DNA of 64,000 nucleotides from Agrostemma githago (lineage: Eukaryota > Streptophyta > Magnoliopsida > Caryophyllales > Caryophyllaceae): positions 60,825,701 to 60,889,700 of the forward strand of contig OY288247.1 in NCBI GenBank assembly GCA_958450325.1, read 5' to 3'. Within the stretch, counting starts at the first letter, position 1; each line of letters opens with the position of its first letter. Positions 21,286 through 32,713 of the stretch are shown here, piece after piece. Made by a program: the position numbers and the translations under genes. A model generated the notes under the pieces. The model ran no database searches and was not told the DNA's origin. It saw only the letters and a program-made list of their open reading frames with translations.

Positions 21286-22215
21286 AAAAAATGTCAACTC
21301 TTCGCTCCATCAATTCATGCCCCAACTCAAGAACTCAGGCCAATTCTATCTCCCATCCCTTTCGCCCAATGGGGGATGGACATACTGGGTCCCTTCGCTA
21401 CGGCCACAGGGGGGCGAAAGTTCCTAATCGTGGGGATTGACTGCTTCACAAAATGGGTTGAAGCAGAGGCAGTCCCGAACATCACCGAGCCGGCAGTCAG
21501 GAGGGTCATCTGGAGAAACATCATAACCAGATTCGGCCTACCAAAAGTGTTAGTATTTGATCACGGGAGGCAGTTTGATAATGACCCCCTAAGAGCTTGG
21601 CTGGAAGGGCATGGAATCACCGTCGCCTATTCCGCCATCTGCCATCCGCAGACCAATGGGCAGGCCGAGGCCGCTAACAAACAGATCCTAAATGGACTCA
21701 GGAAGATGGTAGATGATCTCAAAGGAAGATGGGCTGACGAACTACCAAGTATACTCTGGTCAATAAGGACCACCAGGAAAGAATCAACAGGTCAGACGCC
21801 ATTCGGCCTAGTATACGGAGCAGAGGCTCTACTACCTATCGAGGTACGAATTCCTACCCTGCGGGCTCAGCAATACAGCAAGGCTGACAACGAGACAGCA
21901 ATGACCGAGGCCCTAGACCTGGTCCATGAAATCAGGGAGGAGGCCAACATCAACATAGCCGCCTATCAGCAAAGGATGAGGAAGGCATACAACAAGAGGG
22001 TGCAGGAGAGAAGGTTCCAGATAGGTGACCTAGTACTAAGGAAGACGCAGGCTGTAGGAAAGTCCAGGGAGCACGACAAACTGAGCGCCAACTGGGGAGG
22101 CCCATACCAGGTGACCCAGATTTTGGGAACAAGCACATACAAAATCGCCAACCCAGAAGGCCAAGAGCTGAACGCACATTGGAACGCCGACACCCTGAAA
22201 AAATACTATGTCTAG
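21286..22215 (+). pseudogene. Integrase of the Tat element
   Basis: Same frame as the upstream pol, separated only by the TGA codon. The second zinc-finger cysteine is in KKCQLFA. The catalytic triad is visible: D in GMDILGPF, D in VFDHGRQF, E in HPQTNGQAEAANK. The C-terminal region with GDLVLRK and NWGGPYQV is typical, and it ends in KKYYV. No chromodomain is seen, as usual for Tat. Integrase inserts the cDNA into host DNA; this copy would need readthrough. Confidence 0.9.
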
Positions 22216-22450
22216 CTAAACCTTAGAAAAATCTCGTCTCTAAGAAAAAGAACTGGTGGAGAACGATCAGAATGAAATGTCGACGGCTCCGACCACCCCT
22301 ATGTTCTAAGTAAAAATTTTATATATAATACTCAAGAATTCATACTCGTTGCCTGTTTAAGCTTGCGCTCTCACACACAAACGAGCAGGGGGCAATAGGG
22401 GGAGGCCCCCCTGTTGCCAAAACCGAGGAAAAATGGACCCCCCCAGCAAA
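22216..22450 (+). other. Spacer after pol
   Basis: Non-coding sequence between integrase and the tandem repeats. It contains GCAGGGGGCAATAGGGGGAG-type purine runs; nothing else stands out. Confidence 0.5.
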
Positions 22451-22989
22451 AACGCAAAAGCCCTCCCTGCCTACCTCTGGGCAGGCAGGGGGCAGGCCCC
22501 CTGGACTCCAAGCAGAGGCCAGGGATAGGTCAGGCTACGCACAGCTAACAAGGACTGGGGGCAATTCCCCCAACCTTGTATAAAAAACGCAAAAGCCCTC
22601 CCTGCCTACCTCTGGGCAGGCAGGGGGCAGGCCCCCTGGACTCCAAGCAGAGGCCAGGGACAGGTCAGGCTACGCACAGCTAACAAGGACTGGGGGCAAT
22701 TCCCCCAACCTTGTATAAAAATGCAAAAGCCCTCCCTGCCTATCTCTGGGCAGGCAGGGGGCAGGCCTCCTGGACTCCAAGCAGAGGCCAGGGACAGGCC
22801 AGGCTACGCACAGCTAACAAGGACTAGGGGCAATTCCCCCAACCTTGTATAAAAAACGCAAAAGCCCTCCCTGCCTACCTCTGGGCAGGTTGGGGGCAGG
22901 CCCCCTGGACACCAAGCAGAGGCCAGGTACAGGCCAGGCTACGCACAGCTAAAAAGGACTGAGGGCAATACCCCCAACCTTGTATAAAA
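22451..22989. repeat. Four tandem copies of a 135-bp unit in the 3' region of the Tat element
   Basis: Units start at 22451, 22586, 22720 and 22855 (AACGCAAAAGCCCTCCCTGC and variants), with a partial fifth at 22990. Each contains CCTGCC...GGCAGG inverted repeats related to those in the LTR. The units are nearly identical. Tandem arrays between pol and the 3' LTR are known in Tat-lineage elements and have been proposed as a source of satellite DNA. Confidence 0.93.
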
Positions 22990-23165
22990 AACGCAAAAGA
23001 AGCAGACTAAAACGAAGGAAAGGCATTCCATAACAAAACCCATGAAGGGTTGAAAGATTTTACAAAACAACTAAGGCAAAGATCCGAAAAAATAGATATT
23101 ACAGACCGCTGGCCATAACAAAGGCTCAGCGCAGAAAATAGGGCTATTTCAAGAGAGGATGAGCA

Positions 23166-25515
23166 TCATGGAGCCTCCTGGCTTGGACCAGCCGCCGCCT
23201 CAGGGGGTTTGGCCGCCCGAGCCTCGTTTTTGGCAGAGTAAAGGCTTCGGAAGGCCTCCTCATCAAACACGGGGAACATCTCCCCAATCACCTCCATCAC
23301 TAGCTCCAAAGAAGAGTTGGCCCCACTCACAAAGCTTGCATCCACTGCAGCCTCGGTCTCCTCCGCAAGGGCATCCTTCTCTTTTTTCCACTCACTTTTG
23401 GCCTGCTCAAAGTTTGAGTCAACCTTGGACAGGCGTTCCTCCAGGTCAGCTGCTTTCCTCTTCAGGTGCTCCATCTCAGCCAGAGAACGGTTAGCCCGCT
23501 CCGTCGCCAAGCGACTCTCCTTCAGTTCAGCTTCAAGCTTGGCTGTTTCCCTCACAGCTCTCTCTCCCTGAAGTTTCCACTGGCCAGCCTGACTCCGCGC
23601 CTCCTCCAGCTCACCCACCTGCTTAGCCAGCTTGTCCTTCAAGTTATTTATCACAGTTATGTCCCTTTCCACCATGGCCAGGCGATTAGGAGGGGGAGCC
23701 CCGGGTGTGACATTCAACTCTTCGTCGCTCAAGCGGCTTAGAGCCGCCAGCTCTGCAGACGCCAGCAACACCTTAGAGGTACGCTGGATATACTGAATCA
23801 CTTGGTGAGAAGTTGAGGTTACAGACTTGGTAAGACGGTTGGCTAAGACGGCGCCGGAATCAGAGAGCAGGCCCGACACGTCTACGCTGTCGCCCGCAGT
23901 ATAATGGAACTATGTATTCTCCTCCTGAAAAAGGGCGCTCGGAATGTCACGAGCAGGGCGTTTCGCCTCAGGAGTAACAACGTCTGCCTCCAAGTCCACC
24001 ACAGTAGTCTCTAAGGGCTCCCTGCCCCTTTTCCTTCTCTGCTCTAGGGGAACACTCTCCCCAGTCCCCTCAGAATTCACAGGATGCGATCCCTGGGAAA
24101 TTCGAGGCCCGGCTGGAGAGTCACCCTGCTTGCATCTAGGAGAAGGGGTTGCCCCTGATGTAACCTCAGCCTCCCCATCATGGATACTAGGGGAAGGAGT
24201 CGTCGGCTTCATTGACGGCAGTCGTGGGGGAAGAGGCAGCCTCCGGCCAGTAGCAAGATCCTTTACGAGCTTCATCAAGCTTTTCTCCTCTTTCTTGAAA
24301 TTTGAAGGGAGGGAGGGACGCTTGGAAAGGATGACAAACTCCTCACTCAAACCTAACCTCTTAACTTGCCTCCTTGTCCCACAACGAGAAGCGAAGTCTG
24401 CAAGAGAAGAAAGGACAGTCAGTTAAAAAGCAAAAGAATAAAAAATCTCAGAAAAATCGCGCCAGCAAAAGCCCCCCAGAACTACCTTCACGGCTAGGGA
24501 TTAGGCCCAATGGGAGCAAGTACTCATCTGTGGCTATGAGCTCTGCGTGGGGGAGCCAGAAAGCAGGCCCAAAGACACCGGACTTATCCGCAACTATTTC
24601 AAACTTCTTGACTAAAATCTCCTCTCTAGCACTCAGCTTTATCTCCAGGGCCTTCCCCCCGACGCCTGGATGGTACTCTTCGCGAGTTTCCATACGGGTA
24701 TGAACATGATTCCTAAAATGCCTAGGAATCCTCCACCTTGACGAGGTATGTACGTACAAGAAATTATTCTTCCAGTCTTTCAGGCTGCTCAAAGTCGGCC
24801 AGACCAGAGCGTACTTCTTCTGTCTCTGTAGGGACCAATACCCAGGGGAACCGTCTCCCCCTGACGAAGACACCATTTGCAGTCCCACCATGAAGCGAAG
24901 GGCGTCAATATAAGGCCCCTCGCCATGAAAAAGACAGGTCCAGGTGTAGGCTATCAGGGACCTAATGGCTGTGGTAGTAAGTTGGGCTATAGCCACGTTC
25001 ATTCTCCTGAAGGTCTTCTCCAGGAAAGGGTGAAGGGGAAATCGCAGGCCGAACTCCAAGCTCTTATGGTATACAGCCACACAACCTTCAGGGGGGCAGC
25101 ACACTGTGTTCTTTTCCCCTGGAACCACGACTGTATACCCCTCCCCGAAATTATAAAATTTCTCAATTTCCACGGCGGCATTGCTTTCTAAGATCAAGTC
25201 CCTATTCTTGGCTTCAGGGTATGTTTTTAAGGGAATCAAGTATTTTTTCTTATCCAAGTAATAGGTTTTCCCCCTTTCCCTGCGAATGAGGGGGCCGGCA
25301 ATCCTGGAGGGGTCCACCTCCAGAGCCTCGTTGTCTGAATCAACAACATCAAAAGGAGCGGGTTCGGGGGATTCAGCCCCCTCCCCCCTGTCAATATGAT
25401 CCTCCTCTCTGGGCCCAACCCCAGAAAAGGAAGCTAGGTCACGTCTATCCCTGTCTCTACCCTCAGACAGTGAACTAAAAGAGAAAGCCCGAACTCGAGA
25501 CATACTGGGGGACAA
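23166..25515 (-). pseudogene. Antisense gene: gypsy-type transposon protein with coiled coil, one intron, one stop
   Basis: Exon 1 runs from ATG at 25515 to 24486, the intron is 24485-24398 (GT at 24485-24484, AG at 24399-24398, 88 nt) and exon 2 runs from 24397 to 23166. The phases match (codon split after base 1) and the frame stays open except for a TAG at 23912-23910. Exon 1 is acidic/Ser-rich, then has a domain with GLRFPLHPFLEKTF that resembles the putative gypsy type transposon family (PF04195). The C-terminal ~200 residues are a long Glu/Lys/Leu coiled coil. Extra antisense ORFs in this position are known for the Tat lineage; their function is unknown. Confidence 0.75.
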
Positions 25516-25989
25516 AGAAAAGTATCGGGGAAAGGGAAAAAGGGCGAAGATTCAAAGAGAGATCCTAACCTAAAAACGTTGGTCGTCGCTGGAAAGTGTG
25601 GCAGAAAGCACTCCTTGGTCTCACAAAATTCTCAGCAACGAAGACTGTTTGGTAGTAGGAGAGAGATTATGAGTTTCGAAGAATGTAAAAGAAAGAAATG
25701 AAGGAGGGGAAGGGCTTATATAAAGCCCAGGAAGCCAAAAAGGCCGCCTCTCTGACAAAGCGTCCCCAACAATCTACCCCACGTGTCACATTCTGAACAT
25801 GGGCCGCTCACCTCTTCCCAAGAGGGGCCTCGAAAAAGCAAAAAGTGTCAGAGGAACGGTCAGCCGGCAACGTCATCCCCACATTCAAAAAAAAAAAAGA
25901 GAGAGAATAACACAGTCGCACGGATTCTTTCATTAATACATAAGGAGCCTAAACTTCCGGCTCAATACGCCTACGCCCTGCAGACAGGC
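25516..25989. other. Gap between the two antisense ORFs
   Basis: Contains the probable minus-strand promoter and leader of the 25515 gene: GGCTTATATAAAGCCC at about 25715-25730 reads as a TATATAA box on the minus strand as well, about 200 bases before the ATG. No ORF is supported. Confidence 0.5.
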
Positions 25990-26574
25990 CTAGTCATCAC
26001 CTAAGTCTGGAGAATAATCCCCAGGGCTGTCTTGACCTCCAAGATCCGACCCCCAATCCCAGTCAGGGGAATCTTGGAAGGGGTCGTCAGGAAGTCCATC
26101 CTCATCTCTGTCGCTCAAGCAGCCCAGGCCCTCACTGTCTTCAGAATCCCGGCTGCTATCATCCCAGTCCCTGCCATAGGGAGCAGTCTGGGATTCATCA
26201 CAAGTACGGCAGCTTGTTCTCTTCACAGGAGAAGAGGGGCCTGACCCCAGGGAAGAGTCTGCATCAGAGCAGTCGGGGTCAAATTGTTCAGGGTGCAGCC
26301 ACGGGAAACATTCGTGGCAACCCCGATCAAAGCACCCTCATCCCTGAGGGCAGCGTTTGAACCTGGAAGCAGCAGAAGGCAAGGATCTCTTAGGGCGCTT
26401 GCCCGCCCTAATGGAAGCCTTCCGAACACTCCGACGAGGGTATGGCCGTGAACGACGACTGCGGCAAAGTGCCCGGTAAGCCGCCCGAGCATACCGGAGT
26501 CTCCAAAATCCTTTGAAAAGAAAGGTGACAGCGCGAACTCCGTGGCGAGTAATTGATTTTTTGATCCAAACCAT
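25990..26574 (-). pseudogene. Second antisense ORF: Arg-rich, Cys/His and acidic segments (one stop)
   Basis: One frame runs from ATG at 26574 to a stop at 25990, interrupted by TGA at 26340-26338. The N-terminal half is very basic (RSRRSRPYPRRSVRK). Around the stop is a Cys/His-rich stretch (CPQG then CFDRGCHECFPW), then a strongly Asp/Glu-rich tail. Basic, metal-binding-like and acidic segments suggest a nucleic-acid-binding regulator, but I do not recognise a family. It lies between the 25515 gene and the 3' LTR, both on the minus strand. Confidence 0.45.
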
Positions 26575-26928
26575 AATTCGACAAAGAAAAATGGAAGAAT
26601 TGAGGATGAGTTAAAAGAAATGGCAAGGAAAGCTGGAATTTATACGAAGGAAACGCAGCATTAAATGGCATCCCAACCGCCCTGGAAGGGAAAGCCACCA
26701 ATCACAAAGTCTTCACATTTCCCGAAAATCCACCGAGCAAAGGGGGTAATCATTGCAAAAGACCCCTCAACTCTTTGCATACCTGACACAACTGAACTTC
26801 ATTCCTCGGGAAGGTGCGAAAACATTAAATGTAGCAGTGAAGGCGAAAATAAGTCAACCTCCCCCTATCTAAGCAAAGGTCGCCAGCCGGAAGGAAGCCT
26901 TGCTTCCCCCCAGCTTGAGAGGGCCAAT
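26575..26928 (+). other. Non-coding region before the 3' LTR with polypurine tract
   Basis: No supported ORF. The last bases (CAGCTTGAGAGGGCCAAT, 26911-26928) are the likely polypurine tract, less pure than usual. Confidence 0.5.
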
Positions 26929-27610
26929 TGATGGGGGTCGGCAGCCTGCTCTGAGCTGCCTGCTTGGCAGGCTCCCAGAAGGTTGTCTAAAGAGCCCGGA
27001 AACCGACCCGGCAAACAGTCAAGGCGAAAAGCTGAAGTAGGAGACCTAATGAGGACTCCAGATGACCGCCTGACCAGCAGAGTGACGTAGCCTACTTAGG
27101 CCTAGCCCTCACAACCCCTACCCGCCTGCCCTCTGGGGAAATCTCCGCAGGCAGGGTAGGGGTCACCAGGGACCTCCTCGTCATTTTGCTTAAAGGTAAA
27201 TGAGAATGGGTGGATGAGAAGAAGCCACTTGTCACCTCCTTATCCACCCATTCTCCTTCTACTTCCCTCTCTTGTGGGAAGGTATAAATACTCTCTCATT
27301 TCCCACAAGAAAGAGATTGGATTTTCTCTCTCTAGAACTCTTACTCTTAAATCGCCACCTAGTTCCTCACGAGCTAGGTTCCTTAAGGCATTCACGAACT
27401 GACTTGGGCATCGGAGAGGGTTCCCTCGGACAACCTCCGAGGCCCTGTGCGTTCTGTGTGCAGGGAGCCAGCCCATTCCGCCGGGAAGGTCCGACTGAAG
27501 GAGTAGGGGGGAGGAGAGCCAGTCAAGATTGGTCAATTGACATCCCAAGCAACATCAAACGATACGAACCCGAATTCCACGTCGGGTTAATTGATTCCAA
27601 TACCGGAACA
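26929..27610 (+). repeat. 3' LTR of the Tat element
   Basis: 682 bp, the same length as the 5' LTR, with 14 differences counted by eye, all C/T or A/G. It is followed by the AAGAT duplication. Confidence 0.95.
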
Positions 27611-27992
27611 AAGATTTCAACAAATACCTGAAAATCGTCGAGGTTCGGAAGTAGGGACTTGACGAACGGAGAATCTTGAAGGCGGAATTGCATATTTTTA
27701 TTTACCTTGATGTTGATTTTTATGGAGAGTTAAGAGGGAGAAGAGTTTGGTAGAGAGAAAATGAGAGGAAATGACAATGAATTCAAAATGAGGAAGATGA
27801 AATGAGGGAAAGCGTGAGATTTTGGGTAATAGGGAGGATGTGATGGCTGCTGTTGTCACATCTTACTTTCCTTTTTTTTAATTGAAAGTCATTCATCCAT
27901 CCATCTTAAGATGGATGGAGAGATAGTATGGATGGAGGGATAAGATGAAGAGTAAGGGACTTCTGAGAAGTTAGTAACTTCCCTGAACCCAC

Positions 27993-28045
<53 letters not shown>

Positions 28046-28104
28046 ATCATTTAGGGTCAGTAGAAGAGTACTCCAGTTTAGAAATATAGCTGATATTCAC
28101 CAGT

Positions 28105-28135
<31 letters not shown>

Positions 28136-28525
28136 CATCATTTAGGGTCAGTAGAAGAGTAGTCCAGTTTAGAAATATAGCTGATATTCACCAGCTTTGA
28201 AGAATTAGAGTAACTTCATGCTATCATATGATGTACTCTTATTGAGATTGGAGAGATATAAAAGAATTTTTGGATGGAAAATTGAGTATTATGGAGGAAT
28301 AAAGATGATGAATGAATGAATTGAGTTTGATTAAATAAATGAAGATGATTAAGAGAAATAAAAATGAAACAATCATTAAATCTAATGTTTTTTTAACGGA
28401 ATTTGGAGCTTGGTGCCTTTATACAAATAAATGGAAACTTTAGGTGCTTTTAGGCAGAAAAAAACTTAAGGTGTATTTTTTACAAAAGATCTAAATGTTA
28501 GTGCCTCTGACAAAAAACCATATTA
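27611..28525. other. Right end of the fold-back transposon, microsatellites and flank
   Basis: 27616-27990 is the right terminal part of the transposon. Then come (CT)n and (TA)n runs to about 28043, a 58-bp sequence present twice (28046-28103 and 28137-28194) separated by (TA)n(TG)n, and AT-rich unique-looking sequence to 28525. I see no gene. Confidence 0.6.
28046..28194 (+). repeat. 58-bp direct repeat around a (TA)n(TG)n microsatellite
   Basis: The two copies (ATCATTTAGGGTCAGTAGAA...) differ at one base, so the duplication is recent. A slippage or repair event at the microsatellite beside the transposon end is likely. Confidence 0.85.
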
Positions 28526-29206
28526 TGGACATGACATAGGTCCACCCCGACGCAGCCACGCGCGGGTTTGGGGAGGCGAATGAATCTCATGTGAGATGGA
28601 TCTCGAGTTGAAATTTAAATTGAAGTTGGAGTCGCCACCAAACTTTGTGAGAGTTCAGGCCCCACTCTATGTCGTAGTGGGTCGTGCACAAAGTACGGCC
28701 CATTCCGATTTCAGAGTTTATAGGGTTCGTCCCTTTACATTGCGATACCGATACCGACATTATCGGTTACCATGTATTGAATGACTCTCGTATGCCAATG
28801 GTTTCGGACATCTGTAAACCACGGTTCTGAGTAAGGGGTGAGGGTACGTGTTGGGAAGTTCACAAAGAACACCCCCCCCCCCCCCCCCCGCACTTAGAGG
28901 CCTTTACAAAGATATCGTTCGTTGTTCGTGTACGCGTGTTAGTTTGACGGTTGGATGATACGCAAACAAAGCATTTTGACTAAACATGTGAATTATGTTT
29001 GACTATGTCGTTTAATGCATATAAACTAACGTCAAAGTTGTTTTAGCATGTGATGTTCATTTCAGTATAATAAAACAAACAACGAGAAATATGATACAAA
29101 GACAAGAACAAACGAGTTAGTAACGGTTTGCAAATTGAATAAACGATATAAATATGATTCGATGCATGATTTTGAAAAGAGGAATCACGTGATAGACTTG
29201 ACACGT

Positions 29207-31633
29207 TGTAGACACCCACATTTTGACCGCTAGGTGTCTATAGTAGTTCCCGCCAAACACCCGATGATGATTGGACGTAAACGTGCTTTGACGGACTCGG
29301 ATATGGGCTTGTAATCATGGACATTCGGTTTAGACTTTTTAAGGAGTACAAATCTTACAAAACCAACCTCAAATCCAGGCCCAGTGGGTCGTTTCGAGTC
29401 AAATAACACTAATTTGGGTCAAAACCGACACCAGGGGTAAAACCATCTTTTAGCGACCGAGTCAAAACCCGGTCAAAGATTTTCCCGAGACATGTGAGTC
29501 AGCCGTGACACTCACACGGTTGATTCCAACCCAAATTCCTACAAAAATTCAGATTCATTAAAACATTAAACAATTCCGTTAAAGGTAGAATTCGACCTCA
29601 AGTAGGAATTCTATCCAGAAACCGATTCAGACATTGACCGAGTACCAAATACCCGGCCAAACACTCCTCAATCAGCCAAGAATTCCTTTCTTCTCGGCCA
29701 AGAAAGCAGGATTCTTATGCTCCATAAACTCCTACATTTCCTATCCTAAGCGGTATTCAAACTCTCCTAAACCAAGGTCGGAAACTCCCTATAAATAGGA
29801 CCTCCCGTCCAACACAATTGACAACGATCATACATCAGAAAAATACCAAGACATAACAACACAACAGCAGCAAAAACACGTCCAAAACCCCCTCCACACA
29901 CGGTTCATACACAAACCCGATAGTTAGCAAATCCCGACACTTTTTTCGAAACCTCGAAACCCCGACGAAGCCGGTCAAATCCGACGTCCCAAGCCACCCG
30001 TCCAAACCGATACACCTTAACTCATCCTCATCATCTCGACGCTCTCAAGTCTAAGCCACTTCCCGACGAGCCTTATCCCGAGAAAACAAAGCATGTAGGT
30101 TGAGGGTGTAAATCAAACCCGTCTCTCCTTCTTCTCTTCCCTTCTCCTCGTTTTTTATTATCATGGGTCTCTCGTCGGTCTTTTTTTATTTTCTAATATC
30201 GATACTACTAAAAACTAGTTTTATATATCGAATATTCTTAAAATATGATATCGATTCTATATAATCGAATATCGTATCAAAAAGAATTATATTAAGTTTT
30301 CGACGATATCGTTACATTTTTTTCAAAACCCTTTTTTTTACAACTTTTCGTTCAAAATTCTTTTCTTTTTTACTTTTCGTTCAAAACAAACTTTTTCTCA
30401 AAATCTTTTCTAAAATTATTCCGACTATTTGATATCGATTTCATAATCGAATATCGAATACGATGAATGTCGCAAATATAAACCGAGTATAAATTAATCC
30501 ATATTTGTACGCGATTTATAAGATTTTCGACAAAAAAAAATAAAAAGCGGACAGACCCGCACGCGAGTCGCGCCCGGTACAGGCGACTCGCGCACGAGTC
30601 TGTGAACCGGCCTTTTTTTAGTTTTTCGATCGTTTTATTTTTATTATTCTACGAAACGATTTCTAAATTTATATCTTTTCTAAAACTATTCCAAATATTT
30701 AATATTGATTTCGTAGTCAACTATCGAATATAACGAATATCAAGAATATTAAGTCGAGTACGAATTATGTGATATTCGTACGCGATTTAATCAAAAAATT
30801 TCCAAAAACCGACATCGAAATCAAGCCGCCACGCGACCCGCCTGAGTCCCGGGCGAGCCGCGCGGTCGACTGCCCAAGTGCGCCTTTCTCGTTTTTTTTT
30901 ATTTTTCGAACTTCGTTTTTTATACAAAACAACGTTTTAGTAATATTTTTCAGATTTCGATTAATATTATTTTCTCGATCTCGTATATTTATTTGCTATA
31001 TTATTTCAATCGTTACTAACTCGTTTTCTCGTGTTTGTAGCAATTTGTTTATTTCTTTATTTTTTATCGTTTTATTAGACTAAAACGAACTCACATGCTA
31101 AAATAACTTTGACGTTATTAGTTTAACATGCATTAAGCGACTTAGCAACCCATTTATTTTTCCTCACATGTCTTAGGAAAATAATCTCTGCATATCATTC
31201 AATCGTCGAACTAACGCGTGTACACAAAACCGAACGATATCTTAGTAAAGGCCGCTAAGTGCGGGCGGGGTTGGGTGTTCTCACTGAACTTCCCAACACG
31301 TACCCTCACCCCTTACTCAGAACCATGGTTTCCGGATGTCCGAATCCATTGGCAACGAGAGTCATTCAATATACGATTAACCGCTCAAGTCGGCATCGGT
31401 ATCGTAATGCTAAGGGACGAACCCGATAAACTCTGACATCGGAAATGGGCCATGTTTTAAATATGGCCCACTACGACATAGAGTGGGTTCGAATGGTTCC
31501 GAATAACCATAAAATTCGGTGGCGACTCCTACTTCGATTTAAAATTCTATTCGATCCATCTCATATGGAAATTCTATCGCCTCCCCAAAACCCGCGCTTC
31601 GCCGCGTCGGGGTGGACCTATGTCATGTCCACA
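29207..31633 (+). repeat. 5' LTR of the Tat/Ogre-like element
   Basis: TGTAGACACCC to CATGTCCACA, with a TATAAATAG box at 29790-29798. It contains a GCGAGTCGC/GCGACTCGC hairpin (30563-30591, 11-nt loop). Upstream of the TATA there is a CCGTG...CACGG inverted repeat near 29499-29515. Open frames inside it have no coding support. Confidence 0.95.
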
Positions 31634-32713
31634 ATTTGGCGACTCCGCTGAGGATTAACTGATGTGTCATTTACCATCGGCATCCTCAGGGTGAGACTCG
31701 AAAAGAAATCGTTCGATTAGTAATGTACACGTTTTAGTCCAATGATTCATGCATAACCCCGTTCTTTCCCGGGCCGGTTACTTGTGACCGACGTCCCACT
31801 ATACCACGGTGCATTTCTACTTGGATACACTAAAGACTTCGATGGCGGAACTCGCATGGGTTTTACGGCAGATTCTAAGACCAACTCGGCTTAGGAGGTC
31901 CGTCCTGATTTGCGAGAATGCGATCGTTGTTGGTATAGACCCTATTCGACCGACCGAGACTTAGACTAAGAGCATACATAGCGTCGTTATATTGTTTCTA
32001 TGACTACATGTTACTTGATCTTCCTTGGTCTTTTCAAAAAAAACGTCATTTTTCAAAAAAAACTTACATCTTTTCAAATCCATTCTTTTTCAAAACCCGG
32101 AAAGCTGTCGAATTTAGGACTTATGACTTTGACTCAAAATAGCCTATTTTTAGCCGGTATGCTATCCAAACCTTTTCAAAAAAAAAAAAAGCCCGAAATC
32201 TCGGCCCGATAACCTCTCTCTCGGTTTTCAAAAAAAATCGGGTCTTCCAATCCGACTTTGCTCGGTTTTCAAATTCAAATTCACTTATCAAAACCCTTTT
32301 CTTCTTAGGACTTCCCGTATTTAGCAGTGTCGGGTCTTGTCATAAGTTAGAATCTATAGCGTCGAAACTCCGTCGATCTTATATCACGGGTTTCTACCCC
32401 ATCCTAGTCCGCCTTACTTGTCAAGGCACGGCCCACCTTCGTAGGACAGACTCCTACAAAGGGAAGCCCGTTTATACACTCGAGTCCAAAGTCTAGAGAA
32501 TTCTCACATAGACCTTCCTTCGAACAGGACTAGGCCCACTTTGCCGAATCCTAAGGAAGGCCCACCATCCACGCGTCATCCATCTAGAAGTCGGTTTTCG
32601 GTCTTTTTCTAGTCTAGTCTTTTTCTTGCTCGGGATGTATTTTTGATTCTAAGATCTGGGTCAGTTACTGATTACGCGGTGCCCTTACAGACAGGCCACC
32701 CCACACTCGAGCC
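31634..32713 (+). other. Primer site and 5' leader of the Tat/Ogre-like element
   Basis: The primer site TGGCGACTCCGCTGAGGA is at 31637-31654. The remaining ~1.05 kb before the gag start has A- and C-rich stretches and several AAAAAACG-type runs but no ORF. Ogre elements proper have an extra sense ORF here; this element does not. Confidence 0.8.

Larger units (their letters stand above)
15698..27610 (+). mobile_element. Complete Tat-lineage Ty3/gypsy retrotransposon
   Basis: It is 11,913 bp long, with 682-bp LTRs and a perfect 5-bp AAGAT duplication (15693-15697 and 27611-27615). The order is LTR, primer site, gag, protease, reverse transcriptase, two RNase H domains, integrase, tandem-repeat region, two antisense genes, LTR. 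The extra RNase H domain, the tandem repeats and the antisense ORFs are Tat-lineage features. The LTRs differ at 14 sites by my count (2.1%), all transitions, so the insertion is young. It inserted into the fold-back transposon. Five point lesions break the plus-strand ORFs. Confidence 0.93.
9436..27990. mobile_element. Fold-back DNA transposon complex: two head-to-head copies of a non-autonomous TIR element
   Basis: The left end (GGATCAAGGAAGTTATTAAC at 9436) and the inverse of the right end (GGGTTCAGGGAAGTTACTAA, ending 27990) are related, and both are flanked outside by GA/CT and TA microsatellites. At 12790/12791 two more related ends meet head to head. The arms 9436-12790 and 12791-27990 are inverted copies: a 49-codon ORF and long flanks at 10850-11300 recur inverted at 13950-14400. 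Later insertions are a MITE in the left arm and an 11.9-kb retrotransposon in the right arm. No transposase is present. Superfamily is unproven; long inverted repeats and dense subterminal motifs would fit a Mutator-like element. Confidence 0.7.

Noticed and set aside
23159..24703. Plus-strand ORFs opposite the antisense gene
   Set aside because: Shadows of the minus-strand coding sequence, which alone has a recognisable domain, coiled coil and splice junction.
28872..28889. Run of 18 cytosines
   Set aside because: It replaces the ACCCAACCCCGCC-like sequence of sister LTRs; most simply slippage or a sequencing/assembly artefact.
30769..31651. Short ORFs in the Ogre-like LTRs, repeated near 43465-44353
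   Set aside because: They are LTR sequence, Phe/Ser/Ile-rich from T-rich DNA, with no start context or domain.
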